Source: Paracoccaceae bacterium (GTDB lineage: Bacteria; Pseudomonadota; Alphaproteobacteria; Rhodobacterales; Rhodobacteraceae). From it: a DNA stretch of 35,351 bases. The stretch is taken from NCBI GenBank assembly GCA_026419405.1, contig JANZZL010000119.1, forward strand, positions 1 through 35,351. The letters are read 5' to 3'. The notes below the pieces were generated by a model. The model saw only the letters and a list, made by a program, of their open reading frames with translations. It did not search any database and was not told where the DNA came from. The position numbers and the translations under genes are program-made. Below are positions 8,759-17,449 of this stretch, piece by piece; the first letter of the stretch is position 1, and each line of letters opens with the position of its first letter.

Positions 8759-10270
8759 ATGCCGAACCCGCTCTTCGACCGCCTCTTTGCGCCGCACCGG
8801 GGCTCGGCCCGACCCTTCCTGCACCTCCCGGACGGCAGCACGCTCTCCTACGCCGGCTTCCTCGACCGCGCCGCCCGCTTCGCCGCCGCGCTCCGGGCCG
8901 CGGGCCTCGGCACCGGCGACCGGCTCGCCACGCAGGTCGAGAAGTCGGCCGATGCGCTTGCGGTCTATGCCGCCTGCGTGCAGGCGGGCGTGGTCTTCCT
9001 GCCGCTCAACACCGCCTACACCGCCGCCGAGGTCGGCTACTTCCTCGCCGACGCCGGGGCGGCGCTGTTCCTCTGCGACCCGTCCCGCGCAGCGGAACTC
9101 GCGCCGGTGGCAGACGCGGCGGGCGCCCGGCTCGAGACGCTGGGCGCCGCCGGCGCGGGCAGCTTCGCCGAGCGCGCCGCCCAGCTCGCGCCGTGGGATG
9201 GCGTGGCCGACCGTGCCGGGGGCGACCTTGCGGCGCTGCTCTACACCTCGGGCACCACGGGGCGGTCGAAGGGCGCGATGCTGAGCCAGGACAACCTGCT
9301 CTCGAACGCGCTCACCCTCGCGGAAGCCTGGGCCTTCACCGAAGCGGACGTGCTCCTCCACGCGCTGCCGATCTTCCATACCCACGGCCTCTTCGTGGCG
9401 ACGAACGTCGTGCTCGCGACCGGGGGCGCGATGATCCTCCTGCCCCGCTTCGACGCGGCCCAGGTGCTGCGGCACCTGCCCGGCGCCAGCGCGATGATGG
9501 GCGTGCCCACCTTCTACACCCGGCTTCTGGCCGAGCCGGGGCTCACGCGGGAGGCGACGGCGCACATGCGCCTCTTCGTCTCGGGCTCGGCGCCGCTGCT
9601 GGCCGAGACCCATGCCGCCTTCGAGGCGCGCACCGGCCATCGCATCCTCGAACGCTACGGCATGACCGAGACCAACATGAACACCTCCAACCCCTATGCG
9701 GGCGAGCGGCGCGCCGGCACCGTCGGCCTGCCCCTGCCGGGGGTGGAGCTGCGGGTGACCGATCCCGCCACCGGGGCGGCGCTGCCGCGGGGCGAGGTCG
9801 GCGTGATCGAGGTCAGGGGCCCGAACGTCTTCCTCGGCTATTGGCGGATGCCGGAGAAGACCGCCGAGGACTTCCGCCCCGACGGCTTCTTCGTCACCGG
9901 CGACCTAGGCGTGGTCGATGCCGAGGGCTACCTCACCATCGTCGGCCGGCAGAAGGACCTCATCATCTCCGGCGGCTACAACATCTATCCCAGGGAGGTG
10001 GAGATGGTGCTCGACGCCCAGCCCGGCGTGCTGGAAAGCGCGGTCGTGGGCGTCCCGCACCCCGACCTCGGCGAGGCCGCCGTGGCGGTGATCGTCCCCG
10101 CCCCCGGCGCGCGGCCCGACCCCGCCGCGCTCGGGGCCGCGATGGCCCGGGCCCTTGCGCGCTACAAGCAGCCCCGGCGGATCGAGATCCTGCCCGAGCT
10201 GCCGCGCAACGCGATGGGCAAGGTGCAGAAGAACGTCCTGCGCGAGCGCTTCCGCGGCCTCTTCGCCTGA
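8759..10270 (+). CDS. matB: Malonyl-CoA synthetase (MatB-type AMP-forming ligase)
   Basis: 503-residue ANL-superfamily ligase. The P-loop YTSGTTGRSKGAM is at about residue 161, the adenine/Mg motif RYGMTETN at about 300, and the C-terminal catalytic lysine region GKVQKN near 490. The N-terminal pattern LFDRLFAPHRG, VEKSADALAVYAACVQAGVV and LPLNTAYTAAEV is typical of MatB, which makes malonyl-CoA from malonate, ATP and CoA. Substrate is inferred from similarity. ATG 8759 follows GGAGG; an upstream ATG at 8690 would add a poorly conserved tail. No malonyl-CoA decarboxylase or malonate transporter is adjacent. Convergent with the next ligase, 10 bases between stops. Confidence 0.87.
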   Translation: MPNPLFDRLFAPHRGSARPFLHLPDGSTLSYAGFLDRAARFAAALRAAGLGTGDRLATQVEKSADALAVYAACVQAGVVFLPLNTAYTAAEVGYFLADAGAALFLCDPSRAAELAPVADAAGARLETLGAAGAGSFAERAAQLAPWDGVADRAGGDLAALLYTSGTTGRSKGAMLSQDNLLSNALTLAEAWAFTEADVLLHALPIFHTHGLFVATNVVLATGGAMILLPRFDAAQVLRHLPGASAMMGVPTFYTRLLAEPGLTREATAHMRLFVSGSAPLLAETHAAFEARTGHRILERYGMTETNMNTSNPYAGERRAGTVGLPLPGVELRVTDPATGAALPRGEVGVIEVRGPNVFLGYWRMPEKTAEDFRPDGFFVTGDLGVVDAEGYLTIVGRQKDLIISGGYNIYPREVEMVLDAQPGVLESAVVGVPHPDLGEAAVAVIVPAPGARPDPAALGAAMARALARYKQPRRIEILPELPRNAMGKVQKNVLRERFRGLFA

Positions 10271-10280
10271 CCCGGCCGCC

Positions 10281-12002
10281 TCAGGCCGTCGCCTCCTCGG
10301 AAAGCCCCAGCTCCTCGACCATCGCCGCCCGCATCAGGAACTTCTGCGGCTTGCCGGTCACCGTCATCGGCAGGCTCTCGCGGAAGCGCACCACGGCCGG
10401 AATCTTGAAATGCGCGATCCGCCCCTGGCAGAACGCGCGGATGCCCTCCTCGGTCGGGCGCGCACCCGGCTTGGGCACGATCCAGGCGGCGACGATCTCG
10501 CCCAGGCGCCGGTCGGGAATGCCGAAGACCTGCACCTGGCTCACGTCGGGATGCGTGTAGAGGAATTCCTCGACCTCGCGCGGATAGACGTTCTCGCCGC
10601 CCCGGCAGATCATGTCCTTCACCCGGCCGGTGATGTTGCAGTAGCCCTCGGCGTCGATCCGGGCGAGGTCGCCGGTATGCATCCAGCCCTCGGCATCGAT
10701 CGCCTTCGCGGTCTGCTCGGGGTCCTCCCAGTAGCCCTGCATCACCGAATAGCCGCGGGTCAGCAGCTCGCCCTGCGCGCCCACGGGCACGGTGTTGCCG
10801 GCCTCGTCCACGATCCTGACCTCGACATGCGGGTGCACCCGGCCGACCGAGGCCACGCGCTTCTCGAGCGGGGTGTCCACCGAGGACTGGAACGAGACCG
10901 GCGAGGTCTCGGTCATGCCGTAGGCGATCGTCACCTCGCGCATGTGCATGCGCCCCTGCACGCGCTTCATCACCTCGATCGGGCAGGGCGCGCCGGCCAT
11001 GATGCCGGTGCGCAGCGAGGAAAGGTCGAAGGCGTCGAAGTCGGGGTGCTCGAGCATGGCGACGAACATCGTCGGCACGCCGTAGAGCGCGGTCGCGCGC
11101 TCCGCGGCCACGGCGGCAAGCGTCGCGCCGGGGTCGAAGCCCTCGGCCGGGACGACCATCTTCGCCCCCTTCGTCACGCAGCCGAGCGTGCCCATCACCA
11201 TGCCGAAGCAGTGGTAGAACGGCACCGGGATGCAGAGCCTGTCCGCCTCGGTCAGCGCCATCTGCGCGGTGACGAAGGCCGCGTTGTTGACGATGTTGCG
11301 GTGCGTGAGCGTCGCGCCCTTGGGCAGGCCCGTGGTGCCGGAGGTGAACTGGATGTTGATCGCCTCGTTGCGGTCGAGCGCAGCGCTCGCCGCGTCGAGC
11401 CGGGCGCGCGGCATCCCGCGGCCCAGGCCCGCCACGTCCGCGAAGGCAAGGCAGCCCGGCGGGGCGCGGTCGGCCATGACGATGACCGACCTGAGGTCGG
11501 GCAGGCGCGCCGCCGCGAGCGCCCCCGGCGCCGCCGCCTCGAGCTCGGGCGCGATCTCGCGCAGCATGGCCACGTAGTCCGAGCCCCTGAACCGCTCGGC
11601 CAGCAGCAGCGCCGCGCAGCCTGTCCTGCGCAGGGCGTATTCCAGCTCGTGCACCCGGTAGGCGGGGTTGATGGTGACGAGGATGACCCCGATGCGCGCC
11701 GTGGCGAACTGGGCGAGCAGCCATTCGGGGCGGTTCGGCGCCCAGACGCCGAGCCGGTCGCCCCTGGTCAGACCCAGCTCCAGAAGCCCGCCGGCCAGCG
11801 CATCGACCTCGGCCGCGAGGGCCTCCCAGGTCCAGCGGATGCCGTGGGCGGGGAACACCGCCGCCTCGCTCGGGCCGAAGCGGGCGACGGTGTCGGCCAG
11901 CACCTCCGGGATCGTCGCCTCGATCAGCGGCTCGTCCACCGGCCCGCGGACATGCGAGAGCCCCCCCACCGGAAGCCGCGCCGTTCCCCCGTCCGCCGCC
12001 AT
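10281..12002 (-). CDS. AMP-binding acyl-CoA synthetase (ACSF2-like)
   Basis: 573-residue acyl-adenylate-forming ligase. Motifs: [18 protein letters not shown] (about residues 219-236), [11 protein letters not shown] (about 357), the hinge region [20 protein letters not shown] (about 456-475) and C-terminal lysine in TGKPQK (about 552). The arrangement resembles medium-chain fatty-acyl-CoA synthetases of the ACSF2/FadD3 type; the exact acid cannot be read from sequence. GGGAGG precedes ATG 12002. Convergent with matB. Whether it works with the acyl-CoA dehydrogenase at 33025 is unknown. Confidence 0.88.
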   Translation of the reverse strand: MAADGGTARLPVGGLSHVRGPVDEPLIEATIPEVLADTVARFGPSEAAVFPAHGIRWTWEALAAEVDALAGGLLELGLTRGDRLGVWAPNRPEWLLAQFATARIGVILVTINPAYRVHELEYALRRTGCAALLLAERFRGSDYVAMLREIAPELEAAAPGALAAARLPDLRSVIVMADRAPPGCLAFADVAGLGRGMPRARLDAASAALDRNEAINIQFTSGTTGLPKGATLTHRNIVNNAAFVTAQMALTEADRLCIPVPFYHCFGMVMGTLGCVTKGAKMVVPAEGFDPGATLAAVAAERATALYGVPTMFVAMLEHPDFDAFDLSSLRTGIMAGAPCPIEVMKRVQGRMHMREVTIAYGMTETSPVSFQSSVDTPLEKRVASVGRVHPHVEVRIVDEAGNTVPVGAQGELLTRGYSVMQGYWEDPEQTAKAIDAEGWMHTGDLARIDAEGYCNITGRVKDMICRGGENVYPREVEEFLYTHPDVSQVQVFGIPDRRLGEIVAAWIVPKPGARPTEEGIRAFCQGRIAHFKIPAVVRFRESLPMTVTGKPQKFLMRAAMVEELGLSEEATA

Positions 12003-12100
12003 GGCCGCCTCCCTCGCGCCCTGCCCTGGCGCGATCTTCCCGCCGGGGCGGTCCGCCGGTCAAGCGCGCCGTGGGTCTCCGCCCGGCGTCAGCCGTGCGG

Positions 12101-13021
12101 TCAGCCACGCGCCAGCAGTGCCTCGATCTCGGCCCGCGTCGGCATCGAGGGCGCCGTGCCTGCCCGCGTGACCGAGATCGCCGCCGTGGCGCAGCCGAAG
12201 CGCACCGCCTCGACCGGGTCGCGCCCCTCGGCGAGCGCCACCGCGAAGCCGCCGTTGAAGGCGTCTCCCGCGCCCGTCGTCTCGACCACGGGCCCGGCGC
12301 TCATCGCCGGGACGTGCACCGTCCGCGCCCCGTCGTGGAAGAGCGCGCCCTTCTCGCCCAGGGTGATCACCGCCGCGCCGGCGCCCCGCGCCCGCAGCGC
12401 CCGCGCCGCCGCCTCGGCCTCGGCCGGCGTGGTCACGGGCAGGCCGGTGATCCCTTCGGCCTCGCTCTCGTTCGGGGTCACGAAGTCGCAGAGCGCCAGC
12501 ATCGCGTCGGCGATCGGCGCGGCCGGCGCGGGGTTGAGGATCGTGCGCGCCCCGCCCGCCCGCGCGATTTCCAGCGCGCGCTGGGCAGCCTCCATGGGCT
12601 GTTCCAGCTGGGTGACGAAGACCGCGGCGCCGCCGATCAGGCCCGCGCGCGCCTCGATGTCGGCGACCGAGATGCGCCCCGCCGCGCCGGGGGCGATGAT
12701 GATCGCGTTGTTGCCGGTGGCCTCCTCGATGAAGATGTAGGCGGCACCGGTGTAGCTCTCGGCGTCTTCCGTCACCTCCGGCGTGACGCCCGCCTTCGCC
12801 CAGGTGGCCCGCGCCATCTCGGCGAAGGGGTCGCGGCCGAGGCGGGTGACGAAGTGCACCTCGCCCCCCGCCATCGCCGCGGCGACCGCCTGGTTCGAGC
12901 CCTTGCCGCCGGGGCCGAGCGCGAAGGAGCGGCCGAGGATCGTCTCGCCCATCCGGGGCTGGCGGTCGGCGCGGTAGGCGGTATCGGCAACGAAGACGCC
13001 GAGGATCACGATCTTGGGCAT
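12101..13021 (-). CDS. rbsK: Ribokinase-like PfkB-family sugar kinase (copy 1)
   Basis: 306 residues. PfkB signature 1 appears as GPGGKGSNQAVAAA (about 37-50) and signature 2 with the catalytic Asp as TTGAGDAFNGGFA (about 248-260). Together with the length this points to a ribokinase-type enzyme phosphorylating a pentose or deoxysugar. The start at 13021 has GAGGA upstream and is the usual N-terminus (MPKIVILGVFVADT). The frame stays open upstream because the 5' end is duplicated (see 13054-13281), so an N-terminally extended product from a GTG at 13207 is formally possible. It lies downstream of fucU on the same strand after a 354-bp gap. A second, divergent PfkB kinase is at 25456. Confidence 0.87.
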   Translation of the reverse strand: MPKIVILGVFVADTAYRADRQPRMGETILGRSFALGPGGKGSNQAVAAAMAGGEVHFVTRLGRDPFAEMARATWAKAGVTPEVTEDAESYTGAAYIFIEEATGNNAIIIAPGAAGRISVADIEARAGLIGGAAVFVTQLEQPMEAAQRALEIARAGGARTILNPAPAAPIADAMLALCDFVTPNESEAEGITGLPVTTPAEAEAAARALRARGAGAAVITLGEKGALFHDGARTVHVPAMSAGPVVETTGAGDAFNGGFAVALAEGRDPVEAVRFGCATAAISVTRAGTAPSMPTRAEIEALLARG

Positions 13022-13053
13022 GGACAGTCCTCGAAACGCTGGGATCGTGGGCC

Positions 13054-13281
13054 CCGGCCGGGGCACGGGCGGCGGCCGGCGCGCACGGGGCGGGCAGGAT
13101 GCACCCGCCCCGTCGGGGGGCGGGTCGGGCGCTGAGCGTGCCGGCGCACGGGCTGGAGAGGGCCCGCCCTCCCGGGCATCCTCCGGCCCGATCTCGGTCC
13201 TGGGCACGGCCGGTCCTCGACTGGACGGAACCGGGGGCGCCGGCCGGGGCACGGGCGGCGGCCGGCCCGCACGGGGCGGGC
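13054..13281. repeat. Imperfect tandem duplication of the ribokinase 5' end (186-bp period) in a 354-bp gap
   Basis: The gap 13022-13375 holds no gene I can support. Within it, 13054-13095 and 13240-13281 match at 41 of 42 bases at an offset of exactly 186 bp. The register extends further: TCCTCGA at 13028 recurs at 13214, and the ribokinase ATG (13019-13021) lines up with a GTG at 13205-13207. Since 186 is 62 codons, the duplicated copy remains in frame, and its translation (PRPAPPVPSSRG, then VPRTEI) mirrors the translated upstream region plus true start (PRPGPTIPAFRG, then MPKIVI). This is a decayed duplication of the gene's leader and first codons. Confidence 0.75.
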
Positions 13282-13375
13282 GGGCAGCGCCCGGCCGCCC
13301 ACCAGGCGGTCGCGTCCGCGCCCACCTCGGGCGGGCGCCGCCCGGGGCGAGGCGGGTTCCTGCGGCTCCGGCGTC

Positions 13376-13828
13376 CTACGCATCCGGTCCGATCACGCCC
13401 TTGCGCAGCAGGAAGCAGCCGTAGAACCGCCGCTCGCCGGTCTGGACCACCGCATAGGCCTCGCGCGCCCGGTCGTAGAAGGCGAAGCGCTCGACCGGAA
13501 CCATCGGGCGCGGCCGCCCCTCGGCCCGGTCGATCACCGCCTGCACCTCCTGCTGGACGGGCGGGATCTCCTCGGGCCGGCCCACCACCTCCATGCGCGC
13601 CGCGAAGTCCTCGACGAAGGTGTCGAGCGGCATGAGCGAGAGGATCGCCTCCACCGCCTCGGCCGCCGTCAGGTTGTGCATGGTCAGCAGCTCGCCCAGC
13701 ACCGTCTCGCGCGCCACGCTGTCCGAGGGGAAGTTGGTGTCCGAGATCACCAGCACGTCGCCGTGCCCCATGGCGCGCAGCGCATAGAGCACGTCCGCAT
13801 TGAGCCGCGGGTCGATTCCCTTCAGCAT
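13376..13828 (-). CDS. fucU: L-fucose mutarotase FucU (RbsD/FucU family)
   Basis: 150 residues. RbsD/FucU proteins interconvert anomers or ring forms of free sugars before the next enzyme. The N-terminus MLKGIDPRLNADVLYALRAMGHGD with the catalytic His of the GHGD motif, then ISDTNFPS, is of FucU type. RbsD begins differently. It lies 13 bases after the SGNH hydrolase gene and is in the same transcription unit as the ABC ATPase, which fits mutarotation of an imported sugar. In non-phosphorylative L-fucose pathways such a mutarotase supplies the anomer used by fucose dehydrogenase; the candidate dehydrogenase is at 23123. Confidence 0.88.
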   Translation of the reverse strand: MLKGIDPRLNADVLYALRAMGHGDVLVISDTNFPSDSVARETVLGELLTMHNLTAAEAVEAILSLMPLDTFVEDFAARMEVVGRPEEIPPVQQEVQAVIDRAEGRPRPMVPVERFAFYDRAREAYAVVQTGERRFYGCFLLRKGVIGPDA

Positions 13829-13841
13829 CCCCTCTCCTCCC

Positions 13842-14486
13842 TCAGATCGTCATGCCCGACACGACCTCGGCGATCGCCGCGCCGAGCCGGCGGTGGTCCT
13901 CGGCCTCGAAGTGCACCCCGTCCACCGGCGAGGGGCCGATCACGGTCCCGGCGTCGAAGAACGCCGCCCCCCAGCGCGCCGCGACCTCGGCGTAAAGGGG
14001 CGCGAGCCGGCGCGACTTCGGCCCGGCGCCGGCGAAGACCTCGGCCAGGCAGCCCGCCTCGACCACCGCGGGCGGGCAGACGAGCAGCAGCGCCGGCGCC
14101 CCGCCGCCGGGGCCGGTGAAACCCTGGCGCACGTGGCGGACGAGCTGCTCCACCCCGACCGCGATCTCGACCGGCGGCAGCGCGAACCGCGCCTTGAGGT
14201 CGTTGGTGCCGAGCATCAGGATCACCAGGTCGATCGGCGCATGGCTCTCGAGCACCGCGGGCAGCACGGCCAGCCCGTTCTTGTGCACGCCCGAGATCGG
14301 GTCGGGATGCACCGTCGTGCGCCCCGGCAGCGCCTCCTCGATCAGCCGCCAGCCGGGACCCAGCCGGGCGGCCATGACGCAGGGCCAGCGGTCCTCCGGC
14401 CCGAAGCGGCGCATGTCGAGAAGCGTCGGCATCGGCGCCGTGCCGTGGCTGTTCGAATCGCCGTAGACGAGCACCGTGCGCGCCAT
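13842..14486 (-). CDS. SGNH/GDSL-family hydrolase (esterase)
   Basis: 214 residues. Block I GDSNSHG (about residues 9-15) provides the serine nucleophile, block III is LGTNDL (about 92-97) and block V DGVHFE (about 188-193) gives the Asp-His pair. No signal peptide is visible, so it is probably cytoplasmic. Two bases or fewer separate it from the ABC ATPase gene upstream, and fucU follows after 13 bases, so it belongs to the sugar-import operon. It may deacylate an imported acylated sugar; that role is inference, and arylesterase-type activity on other esters cannot be excluded. Confidence 0.85.
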   Translation of the reverse strand: MARTVLVYGDSNSHGTAPMPTLLDMRRFGPEDRWPCVMAARLGPGWRLIEEALPGRTTVHPDPISGVHKNGLAVLPAVLESHAPIDLVILMLGTNDLKARFALPPVEIAVGVEQLVRHVRQGFTGPGGGAPALLLVCPPAVVEAGCLAEVFAGAGPKSRRLAPLYAEVAARWGAAFFDAGTVIGPSPVDGVHFEAEDHRRLGAAIAEVVSGMTI

Positions 14487-14487
14487 C

Positions 14488-15534
14488 TCAGAGCCTCCGG
14501 CCGGTCGCCTTGTCGAAGAGGTGCCCCTGTGCGGGGTCGGGGGCCAGCCGGATCGGGTCGCCGGGCTTCACCCGGTGGCGCTCGCGGAACAGGCCGACGA
14601 TCTCGCGGCCGCCCGCGCGCATCACGACATGGGTCTCCGACCCGGTGGGCTCGACCACCGCCACGGTGCCCGCGATCCCGCCCTCGGCGACGAGCGCGAG
14701 GTGCTCGGGCCGGATGCCGTAGAGCACCTCCGCCCCCTCGGGCGCGGGCCCCGGCAGCGGCAGGCGCGTGCCCAGCGCCGCGACCGCCCCGCCCGCCACG
14801 CGGCCCTCGATCAGGTTCATCGCCGGGCTGCCGAGGAAGCCGGCCACGAAGACGTTCGCGGGCCGGTCGTAGAGGTCGAGCGGCGCGCCCGCCTGTTCGA
14901 TGTGCCCGCCCTGCATGACCACGATCTTGTCGGCCATGGTCATCGCCTCGATCTGGTCGTGGGTGACGTAGACGGTGGTGGTGCGCAGCCGCTGGTGCAG
15001 CTCGCGGATCTCGGTGCGCATCTGCACGCGCAGCTTGGCGTCGAGGTTCGAGAGCGGCTCGTCGAACAGGAACACCTGCGGGTCGCGCACGATCGCCCGC
15101 CCCCTCGCCACGCGCTGGCGCTGCCCCCCCGAAAGCGCGCGGGGGTAGCGGTCGAGATAGGGGGTCAGGCCCAGGATCTGCGCCGCCTTCTCGACCCGCG
15201 CGCGGATCTCCTCCTTCGGCACGCCGCGCATCTTGAGCGGAAAGCCCATGTTCGCGGCCACCGTCTTGTGCGGATAGAGCGCGTAGTTCTGGAACACCAT
15301 GGCGATGTCGCGCTCCGCCGGCGGCAGGTGGTTGACGATCCGCCCGCCGATGGCGATGCGGCCGGAGGTGATTCCCTCGAGCCCGGCGATCATCCGCAGG
15401 AGCGTGGACTTGCCGCAGCCCGACGGGCCGACCAGCACCACGAACTCGCCGTCGGCCACGTCGAGGTCGAGCCCGTGGATCACCTCCACGGCGCCATAGC
15501 TCTTGCGCAGCTCCCGGATCGTGACGCCCGCCAT
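14488..15534 (-). CDS. Sugar ABC transporter ATP-binding protein (UgpC/MalK type, CUT1)
   Basis: 348 residues. Walker [10 protein letters not shown] (about residues 33-41), Q-loop with [10 protein letters not shown], signature [10 protein letters not shown] (about 131), Walker [10 protein letters not shown] and switch His in [11 protein letters not shown]. The C-terminal third is a TOBE/MalK regulatory domain ([17 protein letters not shown]), as in ATPases that energise CUT1 di- and monosaccharide importers. GGGGGGAAG precedes ATG 15534; an in-frame ATG at 15558 lacks such support. It heads a minus-strand unit with the esterase and fucU, divergent from the binding-protein and permease genes; the shared intergenic region carries the CTAACATGTTAG operator. 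Confidence 0.93.
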   Translation of the reverse strand: MAGVTIRELRKSYGAVEVIHGLDLDVADGEFVVLVGPSGCGKSTLLRMIAGLEGITSGRIAIGGRIVNHLPPAERDIAMVFQNYALYPHKTVAANMGFPLKMRGVPKEEIRARVEKAAQILGLTPYLDRYPRALSGGQRQRVARGRAIVRDPQVFLFDEPLSNLDAKLRVQMRTEIRELHQRLRTTTVYVTHDQIEAMTMADKIVVMQGGHIEQAGAPLDLYDRPANVFVAGFLGSPAMNLIEGRVAGGAVAALGTRLPLPGPAPEGAEVLYGIRPEHLALVAEGGIAGTVAVVEPTGSETHVVMRAGGREIVGLFRERHRVKPGDPIRLAPDPAQGHLFDKATGRRL

Positions 15535-15601
15535 CTTCCCCCCCTGCCTCCGGCCCAAGGACTAACCGAGGGCCGGGGCGCCTGTCCACGCCCTGACCAT
15601 A

Positions 15602-15613
15602 CTAACATGTTAG
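15602..15613. promoter_or_regulatory. CTAACATGTTAG operator, probable GntR (FadR-type) site
   Basis: Perfect 12-bp palindrome between the divergent ABC ATPase and binding-protein genes. The identical sequence occurs at 28074-28085 before gntR. Short palindromes of this shape are typical of GntR/FadR-family operators. A TTGACA (15618-15623) lies four bases to its right and could be the -35 of the binding-protein operon, though no convincing -10 follows. A lone CTAAC half-site is at 15572. Confidence 0.7.
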
Positions 15614-15729
15614 ATTCTTGACAGGCGCCGCCCCGAAGGTGGATCGTGGCGCCCGACGCGCAAGGAAGGCGAGAGGACGGGCACGTCCCGGAACCGCGCG
15701 GCGAACACGATCAGGGAGGATCGAGATCC

Positions 15730-17355
15730 ATGAAGACGCAGCTCTACGACTATGCGGTGCGCAACGGCCTCACCCGCCGCCGCCTGCTGCAGGGCGCGGC
15801 CGCGATGGGCGCGGCCTCGGCGGTGGGATTCGGCCCCGGCCGGGCGCTGGCGCAGGACAACCTGCGCGCCGAGATCCTGAAGATCCCCGGCGTCGGCATG
15901 GGCTCGCCCACCGATGCCGACTGGCAGAAGGTCGGCGAGATGTGCCTCGGTCCCACGAAGGAACGCGTCGCCGAGGGCGAGTTCGCCGGCGTGGAGCTCA
16001 CCTTCATGGGGCTCAACAACCAGAACCTGCACAACTTCCTGTTCCGCGGCTTCCTCAAGCCGTGGGAGGCCTACACCGGCGCGAAGATCAACTGGATCGA
16101 CCTGGCCCAGGCCGACTACAACGCCCGCCTGCAGCAGTCGATCGCCACCGGAACGGTGGACTTCGACATCATCGAGATGGGCGCCCCCTTCGAGGGCGAC
16201 ACCGCGGGCCGCGGCCTGCTCGACGAGATGCCCGACTGGGTCTCCGAGCAGATCGACGAAAGCGACCTCGTGGGCTACCTCAGGCCCCCGGTCGGCACCT
16301 GGGACGGCAAGAAGTACCGCATCACCATCGACGGCGACTGCCACACCTTCGCCTACCGCAAGGACTACTTCGGCGAGGGCGGGATCGGCGGGGCCGAGGT
16401 GCCGACGACCTGGGAGAAGGTCAACGAGGTCTCCAAGGCGCTGATCGGCCAGACCGATCCGCTCACCGGCCTGCCCGCGCACGGCTTCCTCGACCCGCTC
16501 AAGGGCTGGGGCGGCTTCGGCTTCTACTTCCTCGAAGACCGCGCCGCGGCCTATGCCAAGCACCCCGACGACAAGGCCTGGCTGTTCGACCCCGACACGA
16601 TGAAGCCGCGCGTCAACAACCCCGGCTGGGTGCAGGCGATCCAGGACGTGATGGACCTGATCAAGGCCGGCGCCTACCCGGCCGACCAGATCAACGCCGA
16701 CCCCGGCACCACCGCATTCCAGCAGTTCCTGGCCGGCACCGGCTCGATGATCTGCTGGTGGGGCGACGTGGGCTCGATGGCGCGCACCTCCGACACCTCG
16801 GTGGTGGGCGACGTGGTGGGCTTCTCGATCAACCCCGGCGCGACGCGGGTCTACAACCACAACGCCGGCCAGTGGGAAGAGCGCGAGAACTTCGCCCCGA
16901 ACATGGCCTACATCGGCTGGGGCATCTACGTGACCAGCCGCGTCTCGGGCGACGAGAAGAAGCGCAAGGCGGCCTGGTCGGCGGCGGCGCATCTGGGCGG
17001 CAAGGACATCTCGCTGTGGATGGCGGCCTATCCCTCGGGCTTCCAGCCCTACCGCAACAGCCACTTCAACTACGAGGAGTGGGAGGCGGCGGGCTACGAC
17101 CGGGCCTTCGTCGAGGACTACCTCGGCTCCAACGCCGACAGCTACAACCACCCCAACGCCGCGATCGAACCGCGCATCCCGGGCATCTTCCAGTACTACT
17201 CGATCGCCGAGGACGAGCTGGCGAAGGGCTACGCGGGCCAGTATGCCTCGGCCCAGGAGACCGCCGACGCCATCGCCGCGGCCTGGGAGAAGATCACCGA
17301 CCAGATCGGCCGCGAGCAGCAGATCAGGCTCTACAAGGCATCGCTCGGCATGTGA
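15730..17355 (+). CDS. Sugar ABC transporter substrate-binding protein (Tat signal)
   Basis: 541 residues, a family 1 extracellular solute-binding protein. The N-terminus has a twin-arginine signal: RRR at 16-18 followed by LLQGAAAMGAAS, with likely cleavage after ALA at 41. The mature part shows the usual cluster of Trp/Tyr ligand-site residues (for example MICWWGDVGSMA and NYEEWEAAGYD). At about 500 mature residues it is longer than the 400 of many CUT1 binding proteins. GGGAGG precedes ATG 15730. Folding before Tat export may reflect a cofactor or fast folding. It leads the permease genes and is followed by a strong hairpin that may raise its level relative to them. The substrate is inferred from the island to be a deoxysugar or its conjugate. 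Confidence 0.92.
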   Translation: MKTQLYDYAVRNGLTRRRLLQGAAAMGAASAVGFGPGRALAQDNLRAEILKIPGVGMGSPTDADWQKVGEMCLGPTKERVAEGEFAGVELTFMGLNNQNLHNFLFRGFLKPWEAYTGAKINWIDLAQADYNARLQQSIATGTVDFDIIEMGAPFEGDTAGRGLLDEMPDWVSEQIDESDLVGYLRPPVGTWDGKKYRITIDGDCHTFAYRKDYFGEGGIGGAEVPTTWEKVNEVSKALIGQTDPLTGLPAHGFLDPLKGWGGFGFYFLEDRAAAYAKHPDDKAWLFDPDTMKPRVNNPGWVQAIQDVMDLIKAGAYPADQINADPGTTAFQQFLAGTGSMICWWGDVGSMARTSDTSVVGDVVGFSINPGATRVYNHNAGQWEERENFAPNMAYIGWGIYVTSRVSGDEKKRKAAWSAAAHLGGKDISLWMAAYPSGFQPYRNSHFNYEEWEAAGYDRAFVEDYLGSNADSYNHPNAAIEPRIPGIFQYYSIAEDELAKGYAGQYASAQETADAIAAAWEKITDQIGREQQIRLYKASLGM

Positions 17356-17388
17356 CGTTCCCGGGCCGTGCCCGGCACCTGAACAACT

Positions 17389-17412
17389 GGCGCGCCGGCA
17401 TTCCGGCGCGCC
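17389..17412 (+). terminator. Intercistronic hairpin after the binding-protein gene
   Basis: GGCGCGCCGG (17389-17398), loop CATT, then CCGGCGCGCC (17403-17412): a perfect 10-bp stem with a 4-base loop. Only two T follow, so it is unlikely to be a full intrinsic terminator. In binding-protein operons such hairpins commonly protect the upstream message or partly attenuate transcription so that the binding protein exceeds the permeases. Confidence 0.65.
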
Positions 17413-17449
17413 TTCTCCACCCCGAAGTGCGCGCGCGAACGTTCAGGCG

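Noticed and set aside
10271-10280. Bidirectional terminator between the convergent ligases
   Set aside because: Only 10 bases separate the stops and no stem or T-tract is present.
10155-12740. 861-codon plus-strand open frame
   Set aside because: It runs antisense to the acyl-CoA ligase and ribokinase genes, its protein is Arg/His/Asp-rich with no motif, and long antisense frames are expected at this GC content.
13006-13635. Open frames in the 13022-13375 gap
   Set aside because: Their similarity to each other comes from the 186-bp tandem duplication; no ribosome site or family resemblance supports a separate gene.
15618-15646. Complete sigma-70 promoter for the binding-protein operon
   Set aside because: TTGACA is clear but no acceptable -10 lies 16-18 bases downstream, so only the -35-like box is mentioned.
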